Positions 24,803-34,479 of a stretch of DNA of 64,000 bases are shown one piece after another. Under the pieces are notes generated by a model that was not told where the DNA came from, did not search any database, and saw only the letters and a list, made by a program, of their open reading frames with translations. The stretch is from contig NZ_HG964497.1 of assembly GCF_000613125.1 (NCBI RefSeq), forward strand, positions 4,636,850-4,700,849, read 5' to 3'. This DNA comes from Bacillus sp. EB01. GTDB taxonomy: Bacteria > Bacillota > Bacilli > Bacillales > Cytobacillaceae. Position numbers and translations under genes: made by a program. How positions within the stretch are numbered: the first letter of the stretch is position 1; every line of letters starts with the position of its first letter.

Positions 24803-25471
24803 TTAAGTATTTAAATCGTACGTCTTGCCTGTTACTAGATAAATAACCTGCTCGGCTATATTGGTTGAGTGGTCGCCAATTCTTTCGATATAGCGGCACG
24901 TAAAGGCGAGTTGTTGAATTTGATTTGTTGCTGCCGGATTTTGAGGAATATAACTCAATAATTCCTTAACCAGTTGTCCATATAATTCATCAACTTGATC
25001 ATCCTTTTTAGCACATTCCCTCGCAAGGACTGTGTCACTTTCATAAAATGATTTTAAGGAACACTCAAGCATCTCTATGACGAGCTCCATCATCCTTGGA
25101 ATATCTACAATTTCCTTAATGTGTTTTTCTTTTCCGATATGGAGAGCCGCCTTTGCGATATTAACTGCATTGTCAGCAATCCGTTCAACCTCAGAGGAAA
25201 TCTTCAAGGCTGCGATGATTTTTCTGAGGTCCGTTGCAACTGGAGATTCAGTTGCAATCAACAGAACCGCTAATTCATTTATTTTAGACTCAAGCTCATC
25301 AATCCGGTTATCGCCTTCTATGATTTCATGTGCTTTTTCAAGGTCCTGGGCAACTAACGCCTCGGTTGACTCTCTGACCGCGTCAGTCGCCAGCCGAACC
25401 ATTTCCATTAGCATTTCCTTTAACTGATTCAAGTTATTATCAAAATTTGTCCTTGTTACCACTTTCGTCAC
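24803..25471 (-). CDS. phoU: Phosphate signalling protein PhoU
   Basis: 222 residues, all-helical, with two PhoU repeats (residues about 15-100 and 115-205). Metal-binding E/D clusters are visible in IAALKISSEVERIADNAVNI and CRYIERIGDHSTNIAEQVIY. PhoU couples the Pst transporter to PhoR/PhoP signalling and limits phosphate uptake. Last gene of the pst operon. Confidence 0.95.
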   Translation of the reverse strand: MTKVVTRTNFDNNLNQLKEMLMEMVRLATDAVRESTEALVAQDLEKAHEIIEGDNRIDELESKINELAVLLIATESPVATDLRKIIAALKISSEVERIADNAVNIAKAALHIGKEKHIKEIVDIPRMMELVIEMLECSLKSFYESDTVLARECAKKDDQVDELYGQLVKELLSYIPQNPAATNQIQQLAFTCRYIERIGDHSTNIAEQVIYLVTGKTYDLNT

Positions 25472-25538
25472 CCCATTATTAGTCCTGGTTAAGTACAGTG
25501 AAGCTTGCTACTCACATTAAATTATATGCTAATGTTAC

Positions 25539-26366
25539 TTAACCAAACCTACCTGAAATATAATCTTCTGTCCGTTTATCCGATGGATTTGAGAAGATTT
25601 TATTTGTTTCCGCAAATTCGACAACCTCGCCATTTAGGAAAAATGCAGTCTTATCTGATATCCTTGCTGCTTGTTGCATATTATGCGTTACGATGATAAT
25701 ACTGTAATTTTGTTTCAATTCTTGAACTAGCTCCTCAACCTTAAGGGTTGAAATAGGGTCAAGAGCGGAAGTTGGCTCGTCCATAAGGATTACATCTGGT
25801 TCAATTGCAAGACAGCGCGCAATGCAAATTCTCTGCTGCTGACCGCCGGATAATCCATAAGCATTCTGGTTAAGCCTGTCTTTTACTTCATCCCAAATCG
25901 CAGCGCCGCGCAAGCTTTGCTCTACAATCTCATCCAATACTTTTTTACTTCGAATACCGTGAATCTTTGGACCATATGCAATATTTTCATAAATCGATTT
26001 AGGAAAAGGGTTCGGCTTTTGGAAAACCATGCCGACGCGTGTCCTAAGGTCTTCCACCTGGAAATCCTTATCATGGATATCCTTGCCTCTATAAAGAATT
26101 TCTCCGGATGTCCTTACCCCCGGGACAAGCTCAACCATCCTGTTCAGAGCTTTGATGTAAGTTGATTTCCCGCAGCCGGATGGGCCGATGATGGCTGTTA
26201 CTTCATTTTCATTAATATCTAAATTGATATTTTTTAACGCATGGCCTTCGCCATACCATAAATTAAAATCATTTGTTTCATAAACTGCCTTCTTGGCAGC
26301 GTTAGCCGCTTTTGTATCAGACTGGCGCTCAGCATGAGCTTTCATTTTTCCTGTTGTAGTCCCCAA
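25539..26366 (-). CDS. pstB: Phosphate ABC transporter ATP-binding protein PstB
   Basis: 275 residues from TTG 26366 (GGGAGG 8 nt upstream). Walker [10 protein letters not shown] (near residue 60), signature [13 protein letters not shown], Walker [13 protein letters not shown], His loop VTHNMQQA. An N-terminal polar extension of about 30 residues precedes the ABC core ([18 protein letters not shown]). B. subtilis has two pstB genes; only one is present here. Confidence 0.95.
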   Translation of the reverse strand: MGTTTGKMKAHAERQSDTKAANAAKKAVYETNDFNLWYGEGHALKNINLDINENEVTAIIGPSGCGKSTYIKALNRMVELVPGVRTSGEILYRGKDIHDKDFQVEDLRTRVGMVFQKPNPFPKSIYENIAYGPKIHGIRSKKVLDEIVEQSLRGAAIWDEVKDRLNQNAYGLSGGQQQRICIARCLAIEPDVILMDEPTSALDPISTLKVEELVQELKQNYSIIIVTHNMQQAARISDKTAFFLNGEVVEFAETNKIFSNPSDKRTEDYISGRFG

Positions 26367-26384
26367 TGTAATCGGCCTCCCGTC

Positions 26385-27269
26385 TTAATATCTTTTTTGA
26401 AATTTGTTTCTGATTAAAACTGCTATAGAATTCATGATGAACAGGACAAGCAACAAGATGATAATTGTTGCCGCAGCAAGATTTGCGTATTCGGCAACAA
26501 GGGCCGAGTCAACAGTCCAGTAGTATATTTGAACAGGTAAAATCGTGAATTTATCGAGAACATTGTCCGGAAAAGGTATTAATAACGCAGGGATACCCAA
26601 AACAACAAGTGGAGCTGTTTCACCAATCGCCCTTGATAACGCCAGGATTACCCCTGTCAAAATCCCTGGAAGCGAGGTCGGAAGGACAACATTTTTGATT
26701 GTCTGCCATTTAGTCGCTCCCATGCCGTATGATGCTTCACGCAAAAATTGTGGAACTGCACGTATTGCTTCCTGGCTAGAAACAACAACAACCGGCAGAA
26801 CAAGAAGTGACATAGTTAGGCCCCCTGCTAGTATAACAGAGCCCAGATCCATCCAGCGGGCAAAAACTGTTAATCCCAAGATACCGAATACAACGGACGG
26901 AACACCTGCCAAATTAGAAATATTCGTTTGAATAAATGATTGCAGTCTGCCTTTTTTGGCATATTCTTCAAGATATATCGCAGTACCGACACCAAGGATC
27001 ATCGTTACTGGCGCTACAATTAACATGAGCCATAAAGTACCCAAAATAGCTCCCATAATCCCTGCCCTGTCAGGGTCAGTGGAAAGTTTGTTTAGAAGGA
27101 AATCCATATCAATCCATGCAATACCGTCGCGAATTACCCGGTATATCAGGATGGCTAATACAGCAATCCCGAACAATGCAGCTATCAAGAAAAATGCCTT
27201 AGCGACATTGTTTACGGTAAGTCTAGATCCCATTTTCTTCTGTACCTGATTTTTATCAATATATTTCAT
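26385..27269 (-). CDS. pstA: Phosphate ABC transporter permease PstA
   Basis: 294 residues from the ATG at 27269, which follows AGGGAGGAA and lies 1 nt after the pstC stop. Six TM segments. The permease EAA-type loop is EASYGMGATKWQTIKNVVLP. The membrane subunit pairs with PstC to form the phosphate channel. Confidence 0.95.
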   Translation of the reverse strand: MKYIDKNQVQKKMGSRLTVNNVAKAFFLIAALFGIAVLAILIYRVIRDGIAWIDMDFLLNKLSTDPDRAGIMGAILGTLWLMLIVAPVTMILGVGTAIYLEEYAKKGRLQSFIQTNISNLAGVPSVVFGILGLTVFARWMDLGSVILAGGLTMSLLVLPVVVVSSQEAIRAVPQFLREASYGMGATKWQTIKNVVLPTSLPGILTGVILALSRAIGETAPLVVLGIPALLIPFPDNVLDKFTILPVQIYYWTVDSALVAEYANLAAATIIILLLVLFIMNSIAVLIRNKFQKRY

Positions 27270-27270
27270 T

Positions 27271-28215
27271 TTAGTATTCCTCCCTGAACTTACGTGAAAT
27301 ATATTGTGCAATCAGGTTCATGATTAATGTAAACACAAACAGTGTCATAGCGACTGCGTACAAGCTGTAATACAATGTTGTTCCTGCTGCAGCTTCACCA
27401 CCACTGACTTCTACTATATAAGCTGTCATGGTCTGCATGGATTGAGTTATATCAAAAGTGAAGTTCTTGGAACTTCCACTTGCAATTGCTACAATCATGG
27501 TTTCACCAATTGCACGTGAAATACCTAATACGAAGGATGCAATAATCCCTGAAATGGCCGCAGGTATAACAACCCGCCAGGTGACTTCCAGCTTTGTCGC
27601 ACCAAGTGCAAGCGCACCTTCGCGCATTGCATTCGGTACAGCACTCATTGCATCCTCGGACAAGGAGGCAACCATCGGGATAATCATGATGCCCATTACG
27701 AGCCCCGGGCTCAAAATATTGGTAGGCTCCAGCCCCGGAATAAACGAACGTAATAGTGGGGTAACAAATGTAAAAGCAAAGAAACCATACACGATTGTTG
27801 GTATCCCAGCCAATACTTCAAGAATTGGTTTCAAAATTCTCCTGACTTTATCCGACGCATATTCACTTAGGAAAATTGCTGTCATCAAACCAACCGGGAT
27901 TGCCACAACCATAGCGATGGCAGTAGAAATAATTGTGCCATTTAATAATGGAAGGATACCGAATTGGGCATTAGCTCCCAAAGGCTTAAGTACTGTGCCT
28001 GTAAAGAATTCAATAAACGGCACTTCTTTAAAGAATAATAAAGTCTCCGACAATAGCGTGATCACTATCCCGAATGTTGTAAAAACGGAGATAGCCGCTA
28101 TTGCAAAGAGGATGCTGGGTACGAGTTTTTCTATTCCTCTTCCCAGGCTTGCGGACTTTTTCTTCTCTTGTATGAGTCCGCTTATATCAAGCTTCTTACT
28201 GCCATTATTGTCCAT
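27271..28215 (-). CDS. pstC: Phosphate ABC transporter permease PstC
   Basis: 314 residues from the ATG at 28215 (AAAGGGG about 9 nt upstream; an in-frame GTG at 28233 is less well placed). Six TM segments, EAA loop EGALALGATKLEVTWRVVIP, and the PstC signature PNAMREGALALG. Partner of PstA. Confidence 0.95.
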   Translation of the reverse strand: MDNNGSKKLDISGLIQEKKKSASLGRGIEKLVPSILFAIAAISVFTTFGIVITLLSETLLFFKEVPFIEFFTGTVLKPLGANAQFGILPLLNGTIISTAIAMVVAIPVGLMTAIFLSEYASDKVRRILKPILEVLAGIPTIVYGFFAFTFVTPLLRSFIPGLEPTNILSPGLVMGIMIIPMVASLSEDAMSAVPNAMREGALALGATKLEVTWRVVIPAAISGIIASFVLGISRAIGETMIVAIASGSSKNFTFDITQSMQTMTAYIVEVSGGEAAAGTTLYYSLYAVAMTLFVFTLIMNLIAQYISRKFREEY

Positions 28216-28282
28216 AATATAAGCCCCTTTCACCCTTATAGTTTCCTTAGGAAAATATAAGTAAACCTAAAACCACACAAAA

Positions 28283-28306
28283 GATGAGAAGGCCAGGCTT
28301 CTCATC
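28283..28306 (-). terminator. Hairpin between pstS and pstC (attenuator or 3' stabiliser)
   Basis: GATGAGAAG / CTTCTCATC stem with a 5-6 nt loop and a short TTTTG tail on the minus strand. It probably causes partial termination so that the binding protein is made in excess over the permease, a common arrangement. Confidence 0.65.
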
Positions 28307-28338
28307 TCCCATGGGCATGGATGGTATTCTAATTCAAA

Positions 28339-29298
28339 TTATTTTTTCAGAGCATTAAGAGCATCAAGTGCTGCCTGCTTGTCTGCATCAGAAAGTGGCG
28401 CGAAACCTGTTTCGGATGCAACATCCTGTGCATTTTCCATTGTATAGATTGCATAATCCAGGACTTGCGGCTTTTCTTTCGCCATATCAGCATTTAAATA
28501 TGTGTATACAGCGCGGGTGAAAGGTGCATATGCTCCGTCTTCCTTGATTGTATCAAGGGAAGGTTCCACAGGTCCGTTGCCAAAGTCGATATTAACCGCA
28601 CCAAGCTTATCCTTGTTGCTGTCATAGTAACCGAAACCGAAGAAGCCAATTGCATTCTTATCTTTTGAAACAAGGTCTACCAATGTCGAGTAATCCTGCT
28701 GTAGATTGATATTTCCAGGCAGGTCTTGCTCACCTAGGATTTCCTCATAGAAGAACTCGTATGTTCCATGGTTTTCGTTTGGTCCGTAAGTCTGAATTGG
28801 TTCATTTGGGAAACCTTCACGTACATCAGACCAGTTTTTCTTATTTTTAGCTGCAGTAAAGATATCTATAACTTCCTGCTGAGTAAGTTCTTTTGCCCAT
28901 GTATTATCTTTGTTGATGACAATTGTGATTCCGTCAAGTGCAACTTTTAATTCTTTTACATCAATGCCAAGCTTTTCTGCTTCGGCTTTTTCTTCATCTT
29001 TAATTGTACGGGATGCATTGTTAAAGTCCGTTCCATCTTCAGCTAGGAACTTTTTGAAACCTGCAGAAGTACCTGCACGGCTGACCTCTACAGAAACACC
29101 TTCCTGTTCGTTGGTCATATAATTTTCAGCCATTTTGGCCATGAATGGATATACTGTGCCAGATCCGTCGATAACGACGCTTCCTTCTAATTCTTCTCCA
29201 TTGCCGCCTTCTGCTTTGTCTCCGCCTCCGCATGCTGCTGTAAATACCATAACTGCTGCCAGCATTGCTAACAGGCTGAGCTTCTTGAATCGTTTCAT
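28339..29298 (-). CDS. pstS: Phosphate-binding lipoprotein PstS
   Basis: 319 residues. Lipoprotein signal MKRFKKLSLLAMLAAVMVFT ending A-A-C. The phosphate-binding loops are visible: VIDGSGTVYPFM, SRAGTSAGFKKF and NENHGTYEFFYE, with DFNNASR in between. Extracellular receptor for the Pst importer. ATG at 29298 after TTAGGGGGAAC. First gene of the operon under the Pho boxes. Confidence 0.96.
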   Translation of the reverse strand: MKRFKKLSLLAMLAAVMVFTAACGGGDKAEGGNGEELEGSVVIDGSGTVYPFMAKMAENYMTNEQEGVSVEVSRAGTSAGFKKFLAEDGTDFNNASRTIKDEEKAEAEKLGIDVKELKVALDGITIVINKDNTWAKELTQQEVIDIFTAAKNKKNWSDVREGFPNEPIQTYGPNENHGTYEFFYEEILGEQDLPGNINLQQDYSTLVDLVSKDKNAIGFFGFGYYDSNKDKLGAVNIDFGNGPVEPSLDTIKEDGAYAPFTRAVYTYLNADMAKEKPQVLDYAIYTMENAQDVASETGFAPLSDADKQAALDALNALKK

Positions 29299-29364
29299 CC
29301 GTTTTGTTCCCCCTAAGTGTTTGGTTTTTTTATCTTCCCTACGAATATTAGATTACAGGTATAC

Positions 29365-29403
29365 TGTTAAAGACGTTTTAACCGAATGTTAAGCTTTTGT
29401 AAA
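29365..29403 (-). promoter_or_regulatory. Four PhoP-binding direct repeats upstream of pstS
   Basis: On the minus strand TTTACA-AAAGC-TTAACA-TTCGG-TTAAAA-CGTCT-TTAACA: four hexamers of the TT(A/T)ACA type at exact 11-bp spacing, the arrangement bound by phosphorylated PhoP in Bacillus. They sit about 65-105 nt upstream of the pstS start. Confidence 0.9.
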
Positions 29404-29486
29404 TTTAAGCCTATATCCTTATAAAAAAGTTTGCCCATTGTTTCCGAAATCATTACGAAAGACCCAGATAAATATGTACGAACACA

Positions 29487-29515
29487 AAAAACCGCCCTAA
29501 GGCGGTTTTTTGTTA
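29487..29515. terminator. Terminator downstream of pbpA
   Basis: AAAAAACCGCC-CTAA-GGCGGTTTTTT; symmetrical, with a T run on both strands. Starts a few nt after the pbpA stop on the minus strand. Confidence 0.9.
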
Positions 29516-29521
29516 TTGACC

Positions 29522-31666
29522 CTATTCTGTTTGGTTTTCTGTTCCATTCTGAGTTTGCTCTTGGTCATTAACAGAATTGGATTCACCGGATGCACGCTTT
29601 TTCTTTATGTCAAAGTATGCATCGAGAGCTTTTCGCCCTATGATATTATTATAGCTGTCGCCGCTTCCCTGGTAAGCCCATGGAATAAGTACAGATATTG
29701 CTATTTCAGGTTTTTCGTATGGGGCAAAAGCAATTAGGCTAAGATTCATAACTTCAGGAGGAATTTTACCGAATTTCTTTCTTTCAAACCCATCATAAAA
29801 TGCTTCGGCAGTACCGGTCTTTCCTGCCGGGTTATAAGGGGCATCATTAAACCTGCTTCGAGCAGTCCCTCTTGAACCATGCATAACCCGCCAGAAACCT
29901 TGCTTTACAACATCAAGGTATTCTTCACCTTTATCAATACGGTTCAAAACCTTTGGCTGAATTTCCTGAATGATAGGTCCGAGCTCGTCACTTTCCATTT
30001 CAGGTTCGCGAATTTCTTTTACAATATGAGGCTGAATTCTCGTCCCCCCATTAGCAACGGTAGAAACATATTGAGCTAATTGCATAGCGGTATACGTATC
30101 ATACTGGCCAATTGCAAGGTCAAGAAGCTTCCCTCCCTCGATTGGCCCGGCAAATCCAGCAGATTCACTTGGCAAATCTATACCAGTCCTGACACCGAGG
30201 CCAAATTGGCTGAAGTTTTCCCTAAAGGTGTTAAATGCCTTCAGGTCAAGCGGCAGCGGCTGGTTGGGAATATAAGTTCCTTTACCCAGCTTGATTGCCA
30301 CATGGAACATATACACGTTAGATGAAATCTCTAATGCGCTCGCAGCGTTCACAGAACCAATACCGCTTTTCCAGGATGACTTTTTGGGAGTCCCTTTTAT
30401 ATTCATCGGGGTATCATAGAAAGTTGTTGAAGGCGTAATAACCCCTTCATGCAGTCCAGTATAAACAGTCGCCCCCTTAACTGTCGATCCTACGTTATAT
30501 GAACTAGTAAAGGTTCCATATGCATAATCGTCCATTTTATATTTGCCAGTTTTAGGGTCCTTTTCAATTTTCTTGCCTGCCATCGTTAAAATATCACCCG
30601 TGTGAGGATCCATCATGACAACAAAGCCCCTATCAAGAAGCGCTGAACCAGGTTTCCGCTTTGCTGCCCAAAGTTCCTCTTCGAGAATTTTTTCAACTTC
30701 ACGCTGCAGCTCCATATCAATGGTAAGGACAAGGTCTTTGCCGCGTTGGCCTTCAGAAACGACTTCTGTCCCGAGAACATTTCCGCCTTTGTCCGTTTTA
30801 TTTTTTACTTTCGCCTTCTGTCCCTGGAGAACTTCTTCATATTGCTTTTCTATATAACTGATCCCGACCCGGTCATTAAGGCTATAATCCCTCGATAAAT
30901 AATAATCCAGCTGTTCCCTTGGTATGCCTTTGGACGAAGATGTAGTATTTCCAAGAATGGTTCTGAGTGTATCTCCAAATACATACTTGCGCTTCCAGTC
31001 AGTCGTAGTGTCAACACCAGGCAAGTCCTCAAGATTTTCGCTTACAACTGCGAATTCCTTATCCGAGACGTCTACATTTTTTACAATTTGCGGTGTCTGG
31101 GCGTAACCAGCATTAAATTCGCGCCAAATTGCCGCAACTTCAAGTTCGGCTGAGGTCAGGGATTTAATATGCTTCTCTGTTACACGCTCGACTTGCATAT
31201 CATATAGCTTTTTATCGGTAATTTCCTTATTGTAATAGGCATCCCATTCTTTTTTAGTAATTAACTTTTTAGCTTCTTCCTCATTTTTCAGCAGCCAGAA
31301 GTCCTTTTTATCCCGCTCCTGGAGTTTGTCGTATGGTTTATGAATCATCTTTGCTAATTTTTCAGCAACCTCAAGCATTTCTTCTTGTGTTGTACCCTGG
31401 TATCTCGTATATGTGATTGCATTCAGCGGCTCGTTATCAAGAATGACCTGTCCATTACGATCAAACATCTTGCCCCTGGGAACGGGATTTTTTACGGTAA
31501 CATCCTCCGTACGTTCCACCTCGCGCTTAAAATCATCGCCATATACAATCTGAACAATTCCTAATCTCAAAATCAATAAAGAAAAAAGTACAAACACTGC
31601 AAAAAATAATATATTGAGCCTAAACGGCACATGAGCCCTTTTCTTTCTTTTCTTCGTCGTAACCAT
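29522..31666 (-). CDS. pbpA: Penicillin-binding protein 2A, class B transpeptidase
   Basis: 714 residues. One N-terminal TM (LFFAVFVLFSLLILRLGIVQ), dimerisation domain, then transpeptidase motifs S-x-x-K (NVGSTVKGAT), S-x-N (EISSNVYMF) and KTGTAEAF. Class B PBPs of this type cross-link lateral wall peptidoglycan with RodA. The position next to pstS and yqgE is as in B. subtilis. The C-terminal tail is Gln/Glu/Asn-rich and probably disordered. Confidence 0.95.
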   Translation of the reverse strand: MVTTKKRKKRAHVPFRLNILFFAVFVLFSLLILRLGIVQIVYGDDFKREVERTEDVTVKNPVPRGKMFDRNGQVILDNEPLNAITYTRYQGTTQEEMLEVAEKLAKMIHKPYDKLQERDKKDFWLLKNEEEAKKLITKKEWDAYYNKEITDKKLYDMQVERVTEKHIKSLTSAELEVAAIWREFNAGYAQTPQIVKNVDVSDKEFAVVSENLEDLPGVDTTTDWKRKYVFGDTLRTILGNTTSSSKGIPREQLDYYLSRDYSLNDRVGISYIEKQYEEVLQGQKAKVKNKTDKGGNVLGTEVVSEGQRGKDLVLTIDMELQREVEKILEEELWAAKRKPGSALLDRGFVVMMDPHTGDILTMAGKKIEKDPKTGKYKMDDYAYGTFTSSYNVGSTVKGATVYTGLHEGVITPSTTFYDTPMNIKGTPKKSSWKSGIGSVNAASALEISSNVYMFHVAIKLGKGTYIPNQPLPLDLKAFNTFRENFSQFGLGVRTGIDLPSESAGFAGPIEGGKLLDLAIGQYDTYTAMQLAQYVSTVANGGTRIQPHIVKEIREPEMESDELGPIIQEIQPKVLNRIDKGEEYLDVVKQGFWRVMHGSRGTARSRFNDAPYNPAGKTGTAEAFYDGFERKKFGKIPPEVMNLSLIAFAPYEKPEIAISVLIPWAYQGSGDSYNNIIGRKALDAYFDIKKKRASGESNSVNDQEQTQNGTENQTE

Positions 31667-31802
31667 GTACTCACACTTTCCTTTTAAAATTCACTATCCT
31701 TTATTGTAAAGTATAAAAATAATAATTTCTATCAGTAACCATATACCAATTTTTAAATAGGTCTCAAGCAGGAACACAAACTAGGCATCCATAAGAATAA
31801 AG

Positions 31803-31822
31803 ACCCCTGCATGCAGGGGCCT
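31803..31822 (-). terminator. Terminator after the MFS gene
   Basis: Perfect palindrome CCCCTGCATGCAGGGG followed on the minus strand by TCTTTATTCTT. Confidence 0.8.
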
Positions 31823-33038
31823 AAGGGGAAGAAAGATGGACTTTTCTTAGAAAAAAATAGATGCACGCATGCCCCGCTCCGAGGATGACAAGCAGAATCG
31901 GAATGCTTTCTTGCCAATCAAATAATGTTATTCCGGCCAGAAAAACGAGTATTGATACTATTCTTCCGATATTAAGAAATACTTCGCGGACGACTATGTA
32001 CTCAATTCTCATTTCCGCAGCATTCCTGCTCCTTCCAATCACATCATAGGTAATTGACATATACGGGACTAGCAAGATCGGATAAGCAATCGCAATGACA
32101 CTTCCATAAAGCAGCATTTTTTGAAAATTGACTTGGTACACCAAGAGAAAAACGGAAGCGAACAATATAAGGCCGCCAAGCAAGATTGCCTTTTTCCTTC
32201 GCTGCTTCTTTATTAACCTTGACGCAAAGTAATAAGCAAGAAAAGAAACACCAGAGTTAATCAGGCCAAACGTTCCAAGTGAAAGTTCACTTCCGGTTGA
32301 GAGAAACACATACACTGAAATAACAAATACAAACGTTCCTTCCCTCAGCCCCTGGAAAAAATGGGCGTTAGTGACTAGCTTCCAATTTCGATTCCTTCCC
32401 CGTTCCTTAAAAACATCTCCAACTGAATATTTCCCAGAAGAAGGTCTGGGCTTCAAAAAAAAGCTTAGAAATACAGCCAGGGAAAATAAGGCTAGCGAAA
32501 GACCAAATACAATCATATAACCATTAAAATTAACTACTCTTGTGATAATAAAACCAGAGGCAAGCGGACCGACCATTCCTCCCGCCGACGATAGGATCCC
32601 AAGAAATCCATTAAAAAAGTCTCTTGTTTCCGGCTCGGTAATTTCAAAGGTAAGCACATTGAAAGCGAGCCAGTAAAATCCATATCCGATACCAAGCAGT
32701 CCGCCAAGCAGGAAGAGAAATTTGGATGCACCCGTACCCGCGGCCAGAACCGCTAAATAAAACAGAGCAAGGAAAATAACCCCAATCCGCAAAACAATCA
32801 CGCGGTCAACTTTTTTTGCCCATCTCCCAGCGAGTATGAATGTAAGCGGCTGAAGAATTACGATTGATAAATTATAGAGGGAAAGCGTGGCAAAATTCCC
32901 TGATTGCTTCCATAAATAAATATTTACGAATGTGTTTGAGAGGGCAACACTCAATGAATATAGACCGCCAAGTAAAAGCAGCAGCTTCAAGTCCTTTGTT
33001 ACTTCCAGATCTCCAAATAACTTCAGTTTTTTAAACAT
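31821..33038 (-). CDS. yqgE: MFS transporter (YqgE-like)
   Basis: 405 residues with about 12 TM segments. The MFS loop motif is present as AGRWAKKVDRVIVLRIG. Substrate cannot be inferred from sequence. Same position as B. subtilis yqgE, between pbpA and sodA. ATG at 33038 follows AAAGGAG. Confidence 0.88.
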   Translation of the reverse strand: MFKKLKLFGDLEVTKDLKLLLLLGGLYSLSVALSNTFVNIYLWKQSGNFATLSLYNLSIVILQPLTFILAGRWAKKVDRVIVLRIGVIFLALFYLAVLAAGTGASKFLFLLGGLLGIGYGFYWLAFNVLTFEITEPETRDFFNGFLGILSSAGGMVGPLASGFIITRVVNFNGYMIVFGLSLALFSLAVFLSFFLKPRPSSGKYSVGDVFKERGRNRNWKLVTNAHFFQGLREGTFVFVISVYVFLSTGSELSLGTFGLINSGVSFLAYYFASRLIKKQRRKKAILLGGLILFASVFLLVYQVNFQKMLLYGSVIAIAYPILLVPYMSITYDVIGRSRNAAEMRIEYIVVREVFLNIGRIVSILVFLAGITLFDWQESIPILLVILGAGHACIYFFLRKVHLSSP

Positions 33039-33169
33039 ATGAAAACTCCTTTATTCATAAAGGTAGTTTTCATCACCCCACCCATTTCTATTCCAAATTA
33101 ATTGGTTGAGTTCTTAAAAGGGTAAGCTGTGAAGTTTTGAATAAACTTCTTCCTTGAAGGGCTGGTTTA

Positions 33170-33440
33170 GAAATGAAGGGTGTCGCTAGTTAAGAAAGGT
33201 TCTTGACCTCCCTGTTGGTTAAGAAAAAGTGGGTACGTTTATATAGGTCCTTGTCGACCTGACGGTTTGAAATTGAGGGCACAGTCGTCAATAGAGGATC
33301 TTGATTACCTTGATAGGTAAAAAAAGAGGTGTATAGACCCCAATGGAGGTTCTTAACTACTCTGATGGATTAGAAATAAGGCGCACGGTCGTCAATAGGT
33401 TGGTTCCTTGACCTTTCCCATTAGGACATTGAATGAGTTC
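33170..33440. repeat. Degenerate 52-bp tandem repeat, about five units
   Basis: Core blocks GTCGTCAATAGAGG (33284) and GTCGTCAATAGG (33388) are 104 nt apart. The intermediate unit (CCCAATGGAGG) sits 52 nt after the first, and units before and after keep the same phase: TTCTTGACTACCTTGATGG, then TTAGAAATAAGG. No open reading frame explains it. It may be a decaying minisatellite-like array or a structured RNA. Confidence 0.7.
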
Positions 33441-33507
33441 CCTGGAGAACATCTAAGGAAAAAATTCCAGATGCTCAAGGAAAAACAACAACTATTGAAA
33501 AATAAGA

Positions 33508-33532
33508 AAAAAGGCAGATATTCTCTGCCTTT
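33508..33532 (-). terminator. Terminator after sodA
   Basis: AAAGGCAGA-GAATA-TCTGCCTTTTTT on the minus strand, 14 nt past the sodA stop. Confidence 0.85.
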
Positions 33533-33545
33533 CCGTGCAAAATCA

Positions 33546-34154
33546 TTATTTTGCTGAGCTGTAGCGCTTGCCTACTTCTTCCCAATTAACAACATTCCAG
33601 AAGGAATTGATATATTCCGGGCGTCGGTTTTGATATTTGAGGTAGTATGCATGCTCCCAAACATCCAGGCCAAGAATAGGAGTCTTGCCTTCCATCAATG
33701 GGGAGTCTTGGTTTGGTGTGCTGGTTACTTCAATTTCACCATTATTGACAACTAGCCACGCCCAACCGGAACCAAAACGAGTTGTAGCAGCTTTTGCAAA
33801 TTCTTCTTTAAAGTTTTCAAGACTGCCAAATTTACTGTTAATAGCGTCCGCAAGCTCGCCAGTAGGCTCTCCACCGCCATTTGGTGAAATGATCTGCCAG
33901 AATAGGCTGTGGTTAGCGTGTCCTCCACCGTTGTTCCTGACAGCAGTTCTCGAGCTTTCAGGTACTGCATCAAGGTTTGCAATTACCTCTTCCACTGGTT
34001 TGGAAAGAAGTTCCTCATTTCCTTCAAGTGCATTGTTAAGGTTTGTAACATATGTGTTATGGTGCTTCGTATGGTGAATGTTCATTGTTTCTTTATCGAT
34101 ATGAGGCTCTAGAGCGTCATACCCATAAGGAAGTTGTGGTAATTCAAATGCCAT
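33546..34154 (-). CDS. sodA: Superoxide dismutase, Mn type
   Basis: 202 residues. Metal ligands are in [12 protein letters not shown] (His27), the [11 protein letters not shown] block, and [20 protein letters not shown] (Asp and His). The sequence FGSGWAWLV is typical of the Mn/Fe family. Cytoplasmic detoxification of superoxide. ATG at 34154 after AGGAGGAAT. Confidence 0.96.
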   Translation of the reverse strand: MAFELPQLPYGYDALEPHIDKETMNIHHTKHHNTYVTNLNNALEGNEELLSKPVEEVIANLDAVPESSRTAVRNNGGGHANHSLFWQIISPNGGGEPTGELADAINSKFGSLENFKEEFAKAATTRFGSGWAWLVVNNGEIEVTSTPNQDSPLMEGKTPILGLDVWEHAYYLKYQNRRPEYINSFWNVVNWEEVGKRYSSAK

Positions 34155-34479
34155 AAATTATTCCTCCTATGTAAATGATTTTGGCCTTAAAAATTGTTAG
34201 AAATTTCTAAAGCTTTGCAGTTACAGCTTATCAGAGTTACTTGTCTGATTCAAATAATACGCTCCCTGGTAACATTGATACCTTACCCTTTGCGAAGAAG
34301 TTTCATACCGGGATTTCTTAGTTGTTTCATTTAAGATTCGGAAATTTGTCATTTTCAGGTTTCCCCAGGTTTGTCAACGATTTAAGTCATAGGCTCTTGG
34401 TTTTTATCCCATATTTTGTAAAAACAGCATTGACATGATATCTATAATCTTTTTAAATCAAAATAAGGAGAAATAAGGA
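34155..34479. other. Divergent intergenic region between sodA and fnr
   Basis: About 325 nt that must hold promoters for both genes. On the minus strand TTGAAT - 17 nt - TAAGCT (near 34225-34255) is a weak sigma-A candidate for sodA. No Fnr box could be assigned with confidence. Confidence 0.4.

Larger units (their letters stand above)
33039..33545. other. Intergenic region filled by a degenerate tandem repeat
   Basis: No gene. Dominated by a 52-bp degenerate tandem repeat (about 33170-33440), ending in the sodA terminator. Confidence 0.7.

Noticed and set aside
33170-33440. CRISPR array
   Set aside because: Units are contiguous and degenerate with no constant repeat/spacer alternation.
34431-34452. 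TTGACA...TATAAT promoter directly upstream of fnr
   Set aside because: The two hexamers are only about 7 bp apart, far too close for a sigma-A promoter.
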